The notes: generated by a model from the sequence alone, not told the origin. A DNA stretch of 64,000 nucleotides from Methanoculleus caldifontis (GCF_032842345.1 NZ_WBKO01000003.1:1-64000), one strand, 5' to 3'; shown: positions 45,734 to 54,952, numbered from the stretch's first letter. Numbers and translations: made by a program.

Positions 45734-47367
45734 GACCGCCACTCCAGCAGCCCGGATAGTGAGAGGGCATTTAAGATCTCGTCCGGAGCGCACCAGCCCC
45801 GGCGTGCCAGCATGATCCCGTTACGCATATTTGCAAACTCGCCGGTGCGGTGAGCGTCGGTCCCTGCAGCCAGTTTCACTCCTCTCTTCTTCGCTTGCTG
45901 AATATAAATATCCTCAAGATCGAGCCGGTGGGGCGACGAGTTGATCTCGAGCGCGGTCTCCGTCTCCGCCGCGTGCGCCATGACGCGTTCGAGGTCGACC
46001 GCGTAGGGGGGCCGCCGGTCCAGAAGCCGGCCGGTGGGATGGCCGATGATATCGACGTGCTCGTTCTCCATCGCGGTGAGGATGCGCCGGGTCAGGACGT
46101 CCTGGTCCTGGGCGAACCCCGAGTGGACCGAGGCGATCACCAGATCGAGATCGGCGAGGACCCGGTTCTCGTAGCCGAGGCTCCCGTCGCTCCTGATATC
46201 CACCTCGCTCCCGCAGAGGAGCTCGCAGTCGTGCCCCCGGTTGATCTGCTCGATCGCGGCCCGCTGCTTTGCGAGGGCCTCCGGGCTCACCTTTGAAGAA
46301 TGGTCGGTGATCGCGATGTACTCGTAGCCCCGCTCGTCCCCCGCCTCCGCCACGTCCTCAAGCGACTGCCTCCCGTCGCTCCAGACGGTGTGGGAGTGAA
46401 GGTCGCCCCGCACGTCGCAAAGGTCGATGAGGTCGGGGAGGGCGTGCCGGAGGGCGAGTTCGACCTCGCCGCGGTCCTCGCGGAGTTCCGGGGGGACGGC
46501 CTCCATGCCGAGGAAGGCGAAGACCTCTTCCTCGCTCGCGAAGGTGTGGAGCCGGCCGTCGGCGTCGACGAGGCCGTCGGGCGAGAGCCGGTAGCCTCTC
46601 GCGAGCGCCGCCTCCCCGAGCCTCTCCAGGAACCCGGCCGACCCCGTGGCGCAGAGGAGCGCGGTGCCGTACCGGGCAGGCTCGGTGAACCGGACCGAGA
46701 GAGGCGCTCCTCCGGCGACGGCGGCGATCCGGTCCGCGAGGCCGTCCGGGGCGGCGGTCGTCACGATTGCGACCCTCCCGATCGTGGGGGCGCCCCGGCG
46801 GTAACTCCCTGCAACGGCGTGCTCTCCGTCCAAAAAGAGCGCCGCGACCCTCGCGACCAGCGCCCCGGCCTGCGGCCGGGTCATCCGGTCCGGCCGGTCG
46901 CGGGACTGCCGGATCCCGCGTGCGATCATCTCCTCCTTCTTCGCCCCGAAACCGGGGAGCTTCCGGACCCGGCGGCTCTTCACCGCCCGCTCGAGATCGT
47001 CGAGCGTCAGGATGCCGAGCCTCTTCCAGAGGAGGTGCAGGGTCCGGGGTCCCACCCCGCTGATCTCGAGGAGGGCGATGAGCGATTCTGGGACGACGGC
47101 CCGGAGGTCGTCGAGTTCCTGAAACGACCCGGTCTGTGCGATCTCGCGGATCTCTCCGGCTATCCTCTCGCCGATCCCCGGGATGCGGATGAGTTCCTCC
47201 TCGCCGAGCCCCGCGACCGGGAGGGCGAGCCGCTCGACCTGCCGTGCCGCCCGCTCGTAGGCCCCGCTCCGGTGCCGGTCGTCCCCCGCGATCACGAGCA
47301 GGCGGCTCATCGATGCAAGCCGGTCGGCGATGGCCTCGTTTGTGACCTGCTCCTCCTCGCTCACCAT
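45730..47367 (-). CDS. PolX-PHP family protein with degenerate polymerase site
   Basis: Family X-like protein, 545 aa: helix-hairpin-helix segments (IPGIGERIA, ISGVGPRTL, LPGFGAKKEE), nucleotidyltransferase fold, and C-terminal PHP domain from about residue 320. The PHP metal ligands look complete (HSHTVWSDG, TDHSS, GSEVD, HSGF, GHPTG, GTDAHR), so exonuclease or phosphoesterase activity is likely. The polymerase loop GSYRRGAPTIG is followed by RVA where active enzymes have Asp-x-Asp, so polymerase activity is probably lost. It leads the operon with the degenerate cis-prenyltransferase. Confidence 0.88.
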   Translation of the reverse strand: MVSEEEQVTNEAIADRLASMSRLLVIAGDDRHRSGAYERAARQVERLALPVAGLGEEELIRIPGIGERIAGEIREIAQTGSFQELDDLRAVVPESLIALLEISGVGPRTLHLLWKRLGILTLDDLERAVKSRRVRKLPGFGAKKEEMIARGIRQSRDRPDRMTRPQAGALVARVAALFLDGEHAVAGSYRRGAPTIGRVAIVTTAAPDGLADRIAAVAGGAPLSVRFTEPARYGTALLCATGSAGFLERLGEAALARGYRLSPDGLVDADGRLHTFASEEEVFAFLGMEAVPPELREDRGEVELALRHALPDLIDLCDVRGDLHSHTVWSDGRQSLEDVAEAGDERGYEYIAITDHSSKVSPEALAKQRAAIEQINRGHDCELLCGSEVDIRSDGSLGYENRVLADLDLVIASVHSGFAQDQDVLTRRILTAMENEHVDIIGHPTGRLLDRRPPYAVDLERVMAHAAETETALEINSSPHRLDLEDIYIQQAKKRGVKLAAGTDAHRTGEFANMRNGIMLARRGWCAPDEILNALSLSGLLEWRS

Positions 47368-47453
47368 TCCCGATCAAACCCCGGTTCTGTTGGCGCCTGA
47401 TCCCATGGCACCATACAAACTCATAAACTGCTACAGGTAAAAAAGAATGTAGC

Positions 47454-48086
47454 ATGCTTCCCTCCGCATTCGAGGATTACCTTGAAGCAATCCTCACGAT
47501 CACGGGAGACGGCGGACGGCCGGCGACGCTCGCAGAGATAGCGGCGGCGCTCGGCACCGGGGCGGCGGCGGCCGAGACGACCGTCGATTCGCTCGCGGAA
47601 GAAGGATACCTGGAGCGGGTATCCGGCGACGCCGTCAGGCTGACCGCGAAGGGATCCACGGTGGCATCAACGGTGGCGCGGAAACACCGGGTCCTCCAGT
47701 GTTTCCTGACCGAGATGCTCGGCGTCGACGAGGCTGCGGCGGATAAAGAGGCCTGCACGCTCGAGCACGGCATCTCCGATGAGACGATCGAACGGCTCTC
47801 CTCCTACATGGGCGGCACCCGGTGCCCGCCGGGGCATCAGGGATGCTGCCGGGGTCGCGAAGCCTGCACCCTCCTCGACTGCAAGGAAGGGGATCTCGTC
47901 CGGGTGGCGATGGTCCGGGGAGCCCGGCGGAACCGCCGGCTCCTCGACCTCGGCATCTTCCCTGGCGAGGTCGTGGAGATCCGGCGCAAACTCCAGAACA
48001 AATCGGTCGTCGTCAGGGTAAAGGATTGCGACATCGCCATCAGCCCCGAGATCGCGGCGTCGATCCTCGTGGAGTCGTGTCCATGA
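47454..48086 (+). CDS. DtxR-type regulator with FeoA domain
   Basis: Metal-dependent repressor, 210 aa. A winged helix (YLEAILTITGDGG...LAEEGYLERV) and dimerisation helices with Cys/His/Glu metal candidates (CFLTEML, CTLEHGIS) are followed by a C-terminal FeoA/SH3-like domain (GDLVRVAMVRGAR...LGIFPGEVVEI). It probably senses ferrous iron or manganese and controls feoB, whose start overlaps its stop by 4 nt. A Cys-rich linker CPPGHQGCCRGREACTLLDC is typical of DtxR-FeoA fusions. Confidence 0.9.
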   Translation: MLPSAFEDYLEAILTITGDGGRPATLAEIAAALGTGAAAAETTVDSLAEEGYLERVSGDAVRLTAKGSTVASTVARKHRVLQCFLTEMLGVDEAAADKEACTLEHGISDETIERLSSYMGGTRCPPGHQGCCRGREACTLLDCKEGDLVRVAMVRGARRNRRLLDLGIFPGEVVEIRRKLQNKSVVVRVKDCDIAISPEIAASILVESCP

Positions 48087-49933
48087 AGTTCGCCCTGATC
48101 GGCAACCCCAGCGTGGGCAAATCCCTGATCTTCAACCAGCTCACCGGTCTCGGGGTCGAGGTGAGCAACTACCCCGGCACCACCGTCGAGCTGCAGCGGG
48201 GCAACACCTGCTTCCAGCGCGAGATCGTCGAGTTGATCGACCTCCCCGGCGTCTACTCGCTCGACGGGAGTTCGGACGAGGAAGCCCTGGCCCGCCGGCT
48301 CCTTGAAGCGCAGGAGGCCGACGCGGTCATCGCGGTCGTCAACGTCACGCGCCTCGAGCGCAACCTCTACCTCCTCCTCCAGGTGGCGGAGTACGGCATC
48401 CCGATGGTCGTCGTCCTGAACATGGCCGACGACGCCGCGCGGCAGGGGCTCGAGATCGACCCCGGCCCGATCCGCGACCTCCTCGGCGTCGAGGTGATCC
48501 AGGCGGCCGCAGCGCAGGGGAAGAACATCGACCGGATCATCCCGGCGGCTCTTGCCGCTTCCCCGCCGCGGATGGTCGAGATCCCCTACGACCACCATGT
48601 GGAGGCGGCCGTCAGGAGCCTTGAGAAGATGTTTGCGGCCGACCGGCGTGAGAGCCTCTTCGCGCTCCAGGGGCTCGGCGACAACCCGGACCTCCTCGAA
48701 GCGGCCGGCACGATCGCCGACGAGATCGAGTCCCGGCACCGGATGACGGTCGCTCAGATCATCGCGACCAACCGGCACAACTTCGCCCGCCGGATCGCCG
48801 ACCGTGTCATCACGAAGGAGGCGCCGGCCCCCCGGACCGACCCCGACAGCATCCTGACACGGTTGATACCCGGGATCCCGATCCTCCTCTCGATCCTCAT
48901 CGGGATGCTCCTCTTCGTCTTCGTCGTGGGTTCGTTCCTCGAAGGGATCATCGTGGAGCTCTTCGACCTCTTCGCGATAGAACCGTTCCTCGCGCTCTCG
49001 CTGCCTCCTCTCGCCGAAGAGCTGGGGATCTCCATCCTGCTCGCCCTCCAGGCCGGCCTGGGGATAGCCTTCCCCTACGTCTTCCTCTTCTACATCATCA
49101 TCTCGATCCTCGAGGACTCAGGGTACATGACGCGGGCGGCGTTCCTCGCCGACAACGCGATGCACCGGGTCGGGATGCACGGGGGAGCGGTCATCCCCCT
49201 CACCCTGGCGTTCGGGTGCAACGTCCCGGCCGTGATGAGCATCCGGCTTCTCCGCTCCCGGCGGGAGCGGATCATCGCCTCGTTCCTGGTCACGATGGTC
49301 CCCTGCTCGGCGCGGACCGTCATCATCGCCGGGATCGTGGGGAGTTTCGTCGGTATCGGGGCGGCGTTCAGCGTCTACGGGATCGTCTTTGGCCTGATCC
49401 TCGCAACAGGCCTCGTCCTCTCCCGCGTGACCCCCGGCGATCGGTTCGGGATGATCATGGAGATGGTGCCCCTCCGGCGGCCCGACCCGAGGCTGGTGAC
49501 GAAGAAGGCCTGGGCGCGCCTCTCGGAGTTCCTCTTCATCGCCATGCCCCTCCTCCTCGCAGGAAGCGTCGTCCTCGGCCTGCTCGAGTTCTTCGGTATC
49601 ATGGCGATCTTCGGGAGCCTGATGGAGCCCTACACCACGGCCCTCCTCGGCCTGCCCGGCTACACGGCGACGGCGCTCATCTTCGGGATCCTCAGAAAGG
49701 AGATGGCGTTTGAGACCCTTGCGATCCTCGCGGGAACCGCCGATCTCGGTTCGGTCCTCACGTCCCTCCAGCTCTACATCTTTGCGGTCGTGACGGTCCT
49801 CTTCGTCCCCTGCCTCGCGACGATCACGGTCCTCCTGCGCGAAGTCGGCTCGAAGATCACGCTGGCGGTCACTGTCTATACCGTGGCGCTCGGCCTCCTC
49901 ATCGGAGGCCTTATCTACCGTCTCCTGGCATAA
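48083..49933 (+). CDS. feoB: ferrous iron transport protein B
   Basis: Membrane GTPase for Fe(II) uptake, 616 aa. The N-terminal G domain has GNPSVGKS, NYPGTTVE, DLPGVYSL and NMAD; the C-terminal part has about eight helices with the two gate motifs containing FGCNVPAVMSIR and MVPCSART. The start is at MKFALIGN, overlapping the regulator stop by 4 nt. It lacks the usual N-terminal extension and carries the FeoA role in the fused upstream regulator. Confidence 0.94.
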   Translation: MKFALIGNPSVGKSLIFNQLTGLGVEVSNYPGTTVELQRGNTCFQREIVELIDLPGVYSLDGSSDEEALARRLLEAQEADAVIAVVNVTRLERNLYLLLQVAEYGIPMVVVLNMADDAARQGLEIDPGPIRDLLGVEVIQAAAAQGKNIDRIIPAALAASPPRMVEIPYDHHVEAAVRSLEKMFAADRRESLFALQGLGDNPDLLEAAGTIADEIESRHRMTVAQIIATNRHNFARRIADRVITKEAPAPRTDPDSILTRLIPGIPILLSILIGMLLFVFVVGSFLEGIIVELFDLFAIEPFLALSLPPLAEELGISILLALQAGLGIAFPYVFLFYIIISILEDSGYMTRAAFLADNAMHRVGMHGGAVIPLTLAFGCNVPAVMSIRLLRSRRERIIASFLVTMVPCSARTVIIAGIVGSFVGIGAAFSVYGIVFGLILATGLVLSRVTPGDRFGMIMEMVPLRRPDPRLVTKKAWARLSEFLFIAMPLLLAGSVVLGLLEFFGIMAIFGSLMEPYTTALLGLPGYTATALIFGILRKEMAFETLAILAGTADLGSVLTSLQLYIFAVVTVLFVPCLATITVLLREVGSKITLAVTVYTVALGLLIGGLIYRLLA

Positions 49934-49947
49934 TACTCTGTAGCGCT

Positions 49948-50667
49948 ATGTACCTCTACGAGACCGGCATCCCGGTGATCGACAGGGATTTCCGCGGCCT
50001 GCGGGCTGCGACGAACATCCTCCTTCTCGCGCCCCCCCTCTCCTACGCCGAACATCTCGCATACCGGATCGCCTACCCCCGCGACGGGGAGTGGACGGTC
50101 GTCCTCTCGACCGACGAGCGTGCCTCCGATGTCGCCGGGGCGTTCCGGCGGCAGGGGCCGGGCATGAACCGGGTCGGGATCATCGATGCCGTCACGAAGA
50201 GTTCGGTGCCGAACCTGCGGGACACGCCGAAGGCGAAGTTCGTCACGAGCCCCCTCGACCTGACGAGCATGGGGATCAAGTTCTCGCGGATGGTCGAGGA
50301 TATGTGGAGAGAGGCGGTGATAGCCGAGCCGCCTGGCCCGATGCCCCCGCCGGTCCGGCTCTGCCTCAACTCGGTCTCGACGCTCCTCATGTACGCGCGG
50401 CTGGAGGTGACCTTCAAGTTCCTCCACGTCATCACGAACCGGGTCAAGAAACTCGAAGGGGTCGGGATCTACGTCCTCAACAGCGAGTCGTTCGATGAGC
50501 GGACGGTCTCGACGATCAAGCAGTTGATGAGCATGGTCATCGAGGTGAGGACGGACGACGGGCGGCAGTCGGTGGAGCGGGACTTCCGGGTCACGGGGAT
50601 CCACGGCAGGACGACCCCCTGGATCCGTTACTTCTACGAGGATGGAGCGCTCACGATTGAGGGATGA
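49948..50667 (+). CDS. RecA/RAD55-like ATPase-fold protein without P-loop
   Basis: Protein of 239 aa that follows the pattern of archaeal RecA/KaiC-like (RAD55) proteins: a core strand near [40 protein letters not shown], and [12 protein letters not shown] with [14 protein letters not shown]. The Walker A GxxGxGKT is replaced by APPLSYAEH, so ATP binding is doubtful. It lies 14 bp behind feoB and overlaps in operon with Dph5. Function unknown. Confidence 0.65.
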   Translation: MYLYETGIPVIDRDFRGLRAATNILLLAPPLSYAEHLAYRIAYPRDGEWTVVLSTDERASDVAGAFRRQGPGMNRVGIIDAVTKSSVPNLRDTPKAKFVTSPLDLTSMGIKFSRMVEDMWREAVIAEPPGPMPPPVRLCLNSVSTLLMYARLEVTFKFLHVITNRVKKLEGVGIYVLNSESFDERTVSTIKQLMSMVIEVRTDDGRQSVERDFRVTGIHGRTTPWIRYFYEDGALTIEG

Positions 50668-50707
50668 CGATGACACTCTTCTCGCCGCGTCCGGGGGCGG
50701 ACCGGCC

Positions 50708-51460
50708 ATGCTGACGTTCGTGGGCCTCGGCCTCTACGACCTCGGGGACATCTCGGTCAAAGGCCTTGAGTGTGTAAGGAATGCCGACGCCGTCTTTCTC
50801 GAGGCCTACACCTCCCGGCTGATGGGGACGGACGTCCCCGCGATGGAGGCGTTCTTCGGCAAAGAGGTCCGCGTGCTCGGACGCGAGGACGTCGAGCAGG
50901 ACCCCCGCGAGATCCTCGATGCCGCCGCCACGGGCCGGGTGGCGTTCCTGACCGGGGGAGACCCGATGGTCTCGACGACGCACGCGGATCTCCGGATGCG
51001 GGCGGCAGCCGCGGGGATCGAGACCTCGATCATCCACGCCTCGTCGATATCGAGCGCCGTCTGCGGCCTTTCCGGCCTCCAGAACTACCGGTTCGGGAAG
51101 TCCTGTTCGGTGCCGTTCCCGGCGAAAGGCTGGTTCCCGACGGCCCCCGTCGAGACGGTCGCGGCGAACCTGGCCTTGAATCTTCATTCGCTCGTCTACC
51201 TCGACATCCAGAAAGACCGCTACATGCGCGTCTCAGAGGCGATCGCGATCCTCGAGGAGATGGCGGAGAAGGCCGGGATCGAGCCGCCCGCGCTCTACGT
51301 GGGGATCGCCCGGGCGGGCTCGGCGCAGCCGGTCGTCCGCGCGGGGACCGGCGCGAGACTGAAAGAGACGGACTTCGGGCCCCCGCTCCATATCCTCGTC
51401 GTGCCGGCGGAGCTCCACCCGGTGGAGCGGGAGTACCTGGAGGCCTTCGCCGGCCTATGA
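50708..51460 (+). CDS. dph5: diphthine synthase
   Basis: SAM-dependent methyltransferase, 250 aa, that makes diphthine on elongation factor 2. [20 protein letters not shown] is the tetrapyrrole-methylase fold start, followed by [29 protein letters not shown] and [13 protein letters not shown]. The start at 50708 gives the correct N terminus; the longer ORF adds unrelated sequence inside the previous gene. It overlaps the DUF357 gene by 4 nt. Confidence 0.95.
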   Translation: MLTFVGLGLYDLGDISVKGLECVRNADAVFLEAYTSRLMGTDVPAMEAFFGKEVRVLGREDVEQDPREILDAAATGRVAFLTGGDPMVSTTHADLRMRAAAAGIETSIIHASSISSAVCGLSGLQNYRFGKSCSVPFPAKGWFPTAPVETVAANLALNLHSLVYLDIQKDRYMRVSEAIAILEEMAEKAGIEPPALYVGIARAGSAQPVVRAGTGARLKETDFGPPLHILVVPAELHPVEREYLEAFAGL

Positions 51461-52026
51461 TCCTTGAGGCGTACGGGGACCTCTTCTCCGCAGCTCTCCG
51501 CCGGACCTCCATCACGGTTCCGGGGGGGACCCTCCTCTACCTGGTGGCCGGCGAGGTGCTCGAGATGGCCGCCGCCTACCGGAGCGACGGCTTCTCGTTC
51601 CTTCATGGGGATGACCCGGTGAACGCGCTTGCCGCGTTTGCCTACGGGCTCGGCTGGCTGGACGCGGGCTCGCAGCTCGGTCTGCTCGGCCGCGAGGCTG
51701 CCCACTCCCCGGATACCGTCGACGCGGAGATCCCGGCATCACGGCAGGCCCACCTTGTCGAGAAGACCCACCGCTACCGGCGGATGCTCTCTGCCGCCCT
51801 CGCGGCGGCCGAAGTGGGGCCGGACGTCGCGAGCCCGCTCCACGCCGGGGCCCGGGCTTTCCACGCCGCGGCTGAATCCTGGTACGCGGAGGGCGTCGAG
51901 CACCTCGAGGGCGGCGACCTCCCCGGCGCCCTCGCCCGGTTCAGTTACGGCTACGCCTGGCTCGATGCCGGCGTCCGTGCGGGGCTCTTTGCGATCGCCG
52001 GCGACCGGGGACTCTTTACGGTATGA
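51457..52026 (+). CDS. DUF357 protein
   Basis: Helical protein of 189 aa. The family pattern is seen in [21 protein letters not shown] near residue 56 and again [17 protein letters not shown] near the C terminus, two related segments. The DUF357 helix Y-x-R-M-L ([11 protein letters not shown]) lies in the middle. ATGA overlap with the Dph5 stop couples translation. Function unknown; the pairing with dph5 is common in methanogens. Confidence 0.75.
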   Translation: MILEAYGDLFSAALRRTSITVPGGTLLYLVAGEVLEMAAAYRSDGFSFLHGDDPVNALAAFAYGLGWLDAGSQLGLLGREAAHSPDTVDAEIPASRQAHLVEKTHRYRRMLSAALAAAEVGPDVASPLHAGARAFHAAAESWYAEGVEHLEGGDLPGALARFSYGYAWLDAGVRAGLFAIAGDRGLFTV

Positions 52027-52088
52027 GGCTCCGGGGGATATCTTTTCTCGCCCGGAATAAACTCATCGTTAAATAGTTGCTGCACGAT

Positions 52089-52098
52089 ACTTTATTAG
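52089..52098 (+). promoter_or_regulatory. TATA box of the UPF0104 gene
   Basis: TACTTTATTA, about 62-71 nt upstream of the ATG at 52160. A short leader follows. Confidence 0.4.
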
Positions 52099-52159
52099 TC
52101 CGATTTCGGGTGTTTTTTCGTGAAATCGCCCGAAGGTCTGCCGGCCGGGGAACGTGGTG

Positions 52160-53203
52160 ATGAAGAAGTCTCAGTGGAAGTGGCTGCTCGTCTCGATCGG
52201 GTTCAGCACTCTCGTCATGGCCGGCGTCCTGTACTTCACCGTCGACGAGACGACGATCGAGTACCTCAGCCGCGTGAGCCCGTTCTACCTGGCTCTTGCC
52301 GTCCTCCTCCACATCCTCTCGCTGGTCTTCTGGGCGATGCGGATCAAACTGATGTCGGCGTCGCTCGGCTACCGGGTGGGCTTGAAACACTGCCTGAACC
52401 TGGTCCTCGCCAACATGCTCGTCGCGGCGGTCACCCCGTCGCAGGCGGGCGGGGAGCCGGTCAGGGTCCACGAGCTCTACCGGGCGGGCGTCCCGGTCGG
52501 CGACGCCACCGCCGTCGTCGTGATGGAGCGGATCCTTGATGGGATCGTCCTCGGAGCCCTCGGCGCCTTCTCCATGCTCTTCCTCGGGAGGTACTGGAGC
52601 AGCCTCACCTCCGGCTTCAGCGGCGCGAGTCTCCTGATGTACTCCGCCTGGATCTTCGTCATCCTCGGCGTGCTGGCCTTCGTCTACTCGGTGAAGAACC
52701 CCGACAAGCTCAAGCGTGCCCTCAAGGGGATCTCCCGGTGGGTCGACCGGCGCCGGCGCGTCAAGAGACTCGATAGCCTCTTTGAGTCGATCGACCGCGA
52801 GGTGGACAACTTCAACTGCGGTCTCGTCAAGTTCGTGAACCACGGCAAGGTCGGCCTCGTCTGGGGATTCATCTTCACGGCGCTCTTCTGGTTCTCGGAG
52901 TTCGCCATAGCCTCGATGCTTCTTATGGGCCTCGGCCAGTCGCCCTTCATCATCGAGTCGTTCGTCGTCCAGCTCGTCCTCGCCGTCATCATGATGATCC
53001 CGCTCACGCCGGGCGGGTCGGGGGTCGCGGAGCTCGGCGCCACGTCGCTCTACAGCCTCTTCGTCCCGTCCGCGATCGTCGGCGTCTTCGTCCTCCTCTG
53101 GCGGCTGATCCTCTACTACCTCAACGTTTTCCTCGGCCTGCTGCCGGGTCTCTCCATCGTGCGGCGCGAGTTCCTCGCCCGGGCCGGAAAGCAGCGGCGG
53201 TGA
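52160..53203 (+). CDS. UPF0104/MprF-type flippase-like membrane protein
   Basis: Integral membrane protein, 347 aa, with about eight helices. VLANMLVAAVTPSQAGGEPVRV is the conserved segment of the lysylphosphatidylglycerol synthase transmembrane (LPG_synthase_TM, UPF0104) family, and VVVMERILDG follows. The family moves lipid headgroups or acts in lipid remodelling. No synthetase domain is fused. The start is taken at the ATG 52160; GTG codons lie just upstream. Confidence 0.82.
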   Translation: MKKSQWKWLLVSIGFSTLVMAGVLYFTVDETTIEYLSRVSPFYLALAVLLHILSLVFWAMRIKLMSASLGYRVGLKHCLNLVLANMLVAAVTPSQAGGEPVRVHELYRAGVPVGDATAVVVMERILDGIVLGALGAFSMLFLGRYWSSLTSGFSGASLLMYSAWIFVILGVLAFVYSVKNPDKLKRALKGISRWVDRRRRVKRLDSLFESIDREVDNFNCGLVKFVNHGKVGLVWGFIFTALFWFSEFAIASMLLMGLGQSPFIIESFVVQLVLAVIMMIPLTPGGSGVAELGATSLYSLFVPSAIVGVFVLLWRLILYYLNVFLGLLPGLSIVRREFLARAGKQRR

Positions 53204-53250
53204 TTGACCCCAAGGTTTAAACACTATCAGGCTGATGGTCACAGGATCAC

Positions 53251-53697
53251 ATGACTGCTCAAAGTTGCAGGGTGCAGGGCGTCTTCATGTCGGTGAGCGA
53301 GATGGGAGCGGCGCCGACAGTCGTCCTGGACGCCGGGGCCGACAGCACCGTACCAATCTACGTCGGGCTCTGGGAAGCGATCTCGATCAATAACGCCTTA
53401 AATAGCGAGATGCTCCCCCGCCCCATCACCCACGACCTGATCATCGAGCTCTTCCGGAACTTCGATATCTCCCTCGACGGCCTGCACATCGACTCCCTGG
53501 AGGAAGGGGTCTTCTACGCCAAACTCCTCCTCCGGCAGGGGACCCGGACCGAGATCATGGACTGCCGGCCGAGCGACGGGATAGCCATCGCTCTCCGCTA
53601 CCGGGCACCCATCATGATCGAGGACACGGTCGTCGAGTCCGCGGCGGTCAAAAAGGACGATCTGCCGAAGATGGTGGATCTAAAGGAGTATCTTTAG
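53251..53697 (+). CDS. bifunctional nuclease family protein (DUF151)
   Basis: BFN/DUF151 protein, 148 aa, cytoplasmic. VPIYVGLWEAISINNAL and the C-terminal AKLLLRQGTRTEIMDCRPSDGIAIAL-type block, here seen as DCRPSDGIAIALRYRAPI, are the family signature. Plant and bacterial members have been reported to have nuclease activity; role in archaea unclear. It lies 47 bp behind the UPF0104 gene and is followed by the repeat-rich gap. Confidence 0.88.
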   Translation: MTAQSCRVQGVFMSVSEMGAAPTVVLDAGADSTVPIYVGLWEAISINNALNSEMLPRPITHDLIIELFRNFDISLDGLHIDSLEEGVFYAKLLLRQGTRTEIMDCRPSDGIAIALRYRAPIMIEDTVVESAAVKKDDLPKMVDLKEYL

Positions 53698-53833
53698 CGG
53701 TCGAAAGGCCGCTGAATGCCGGTGAACCGGGCCGCGACTCCCCGGGTGGGACTCCATAATCGCCTGGTACCACTCGATGTGAGTGGAGGCCGCCTCCTCG
53801 CGTGAGATACGGCTGTAGAGGCAGCAATTTGGT

Positions 53834-53911
53834 CTCACGCGAAGGCGCGAAGCCGCGAAATCCGGTCAGACATTGGTGAGCCCCTTCGCGTTCTTCGCGG
53901 CTTCGCGTGAG
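53834..53911. repeat. REP-like inverted repeat, full copy
   Basis: Left arm CTCACGCGAAGGCGCGAAG at 53834 and right arm ending TTCGCGGCTTCGCGTGAG at 53911 with the TTCGCGTTC prefix. Same family and arm order as 30263-30333. Confidence 0.85.
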
Positions 53912-53961
53912 GCATGAGCCGGGTCCGGCCTCCCGGCGGCAACCCTGTTCTTGAAAAATAT

Positions 53962-54168
53962 GGCTCTGTTGAAATGGTCTACACCCTCTGGAGAACACTC
54001 AGTTACGTGGAGAGGGTACTGGTGTGACCTCACGCGAAGCCGCGAAGGCGCGAAGCCTGAAATGGGTGTTGACAGCCTCTTTCGCGTTCTTCGCGGCTTC
54101 GCGTGAGTCAAGATGTATGGATAATCCTGCAATGGACTCGATCTCAGGGAGAGGGTTTCAACAGAGCC
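53962..54168. mobile_element. 207-bp MITE with IS6-type terminal repeats
   Basis: Terminal inverted repeats GGCTCTGTTGAAA (53962-53974) and TTTCAACAGAGCC (54156-54168) are perfect over 13 bp. They are flanked by an 8-bp direct repeat AAAAATAT (53954-53961 and 54169-54176), a target duplication. The ends GGCTCTGTTGAAA and 8-bp duplication are those of IS6-family elements. There is no transposase; the interior carries a REP-like element. It lies against the hisE stop: the last duplicated base is in the TAA. Confidence 0.82.
54029..54107. repeat. REP-like inverted repeat inside the MITE
   Basis: Left arm CTCACGCGAAGCCGCGAAG from 54029 and right arm ending TTCGCGGCTTCGCGTGAG at 54107. Same family as 53834-53911. 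Confidence 0.85.
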
Positions 54169-54175
54169 AAAAATA

Positions 54176-54469
54176 TTACTTCCGGCGCGACGCCAGTTCC
54201 GCGAGCACGTCCTCGACATCCGTGCCCGAGGCCTTGAGCGCCACCAGGAAGTGGAAGAGAAGGTCGGCGGCTTCCGAGACCGTCCGTTCCGGGACCTGAT
54301 TCTTTGCGGCAAGGATGAACTCGACCGCCTCTTCCCCGACCTTCTCGAGGGACTTGTCGACCCCCTTCCGGTGGGTCAGGACGGAGCTGACGTAGCTCTC
54401 GGCCGAGGGGTGCTCCGCACGGTCGAGGATGACCTCCCAGACCTCTTCGAGGACGGCCCAGTCACGCAT
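54176..54469 (-). CDS. hisE: phosphoribosyl-ATP pyrophosphohydrolase
   Basis: Second step of histidine synthesis, 97 aa. EKVGEEAVEFILAAKN and SEAADLLFHFLVAL carry the Glu and Asp residues that bind Mg in this MazG-like fold. Its ATG overlaps the end of the NusA-like gene by 8 nt. Other his genes are not in the window. Its last codon region abuts the MITE target duplication. Confidence 0.93.
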   Translation of the reverse strand: MRDWAVLEEVWEVILDRAEHPSAESYVSSVLTHRKGVDKSLEKVGEEAVEFILAAKNQVPERTVSEAADLLFHFLVALKASGTDVEDVLAELASRRK

Positions 54470-54905
54470 GGGTCTCCTCCTCCCGTGCCAGGACCTCGCC
54501 GAGGTCGGTATCGAAGTAGCGGGAGAGCAGAAGCCGCGCTTTCTCGATGGTGCATCCCCCTTTCCCGATGGCTATGCCGAGATCGCCCTTGTTGATATAG
54601 ATGGTGAGCCTCCCGTCCTCCTCGCGGCGGGTGCCGACCACCTGGGCCGGTTTGAAGACGTTCCGGGTGAACGTCTCGACCTCCGAGGAGTACTCGACCA
54701 TCTCGGTCCGCCTCCCGAGGACCCGCTGCATCTTGCGGATGTTGCTTCCCTTTCTTCCGATGGCGAGGCCCATATCTCCTTCTTTTATGATGTATACGAT
54801 GCGGTCGAAGCGCTCGTCGATGATGCAGTCGAGCGCCGTCGCCCTGGTAAGAATTCTCAGCTCTTCGATGTATCTTCGTTCTTTAAAACATATTGTTCGT
54901 ATCAT
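54462..54905 (-). CDS. NusA-like KH-domain protein
   Basis: Archaeal NusA-like protein, 147 aa, with two KH domains: GDMGLAIGRKGSNIRKMQ (about residues 45-62) and GDLGIAIGKGGCTIEKAR (about 112-129). Both GXXG loops are intact, so RNA binding is likely. It lacks the bacterial N-terminal RNA polymerase and S1 domains. The start at MIRTICF is preferred over a longer ORF; a TATA box lies near 54953-54965. Usually found beside rpoA genes in archaea, but here with hisE. Confidence 0.9.
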   Translation of the reverse strand: MIRTICFKERRYIEELRILTRATALDCIIDERFDRIVYIIKEGDMGLAIGRKGSNIRKMQRVLGRRTEMVEYSSEVETFTRNVFKPAQVVGTRREEDGRLTIYINKGDLGIAIGKGGCTIEKARLLLSRYFDTDLGEVLAREEETHA

Positions 54906-54952
54906 TAGAGAAGTCCCCGATGGGAATGATGCGGTATGATATAGTCGCTCGG

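Larger units (their letters stand above)
53698..54175. other. 478-bp gap holding REP-like elements and a MITE
   Basis: No gene. It contains a REP-like element (53834-53911), an IS6-type MITE (53962-54168) and a second REP-like element inside that MITE (54029-54107). Confidence 0.85.

Noticed and set aside
52016-53242. A 408-codon leftward frame opposite the UPF0104 gene
   Set aside because: Asp/Glu/Arg-rich shadow of a membrane protein with good helices.
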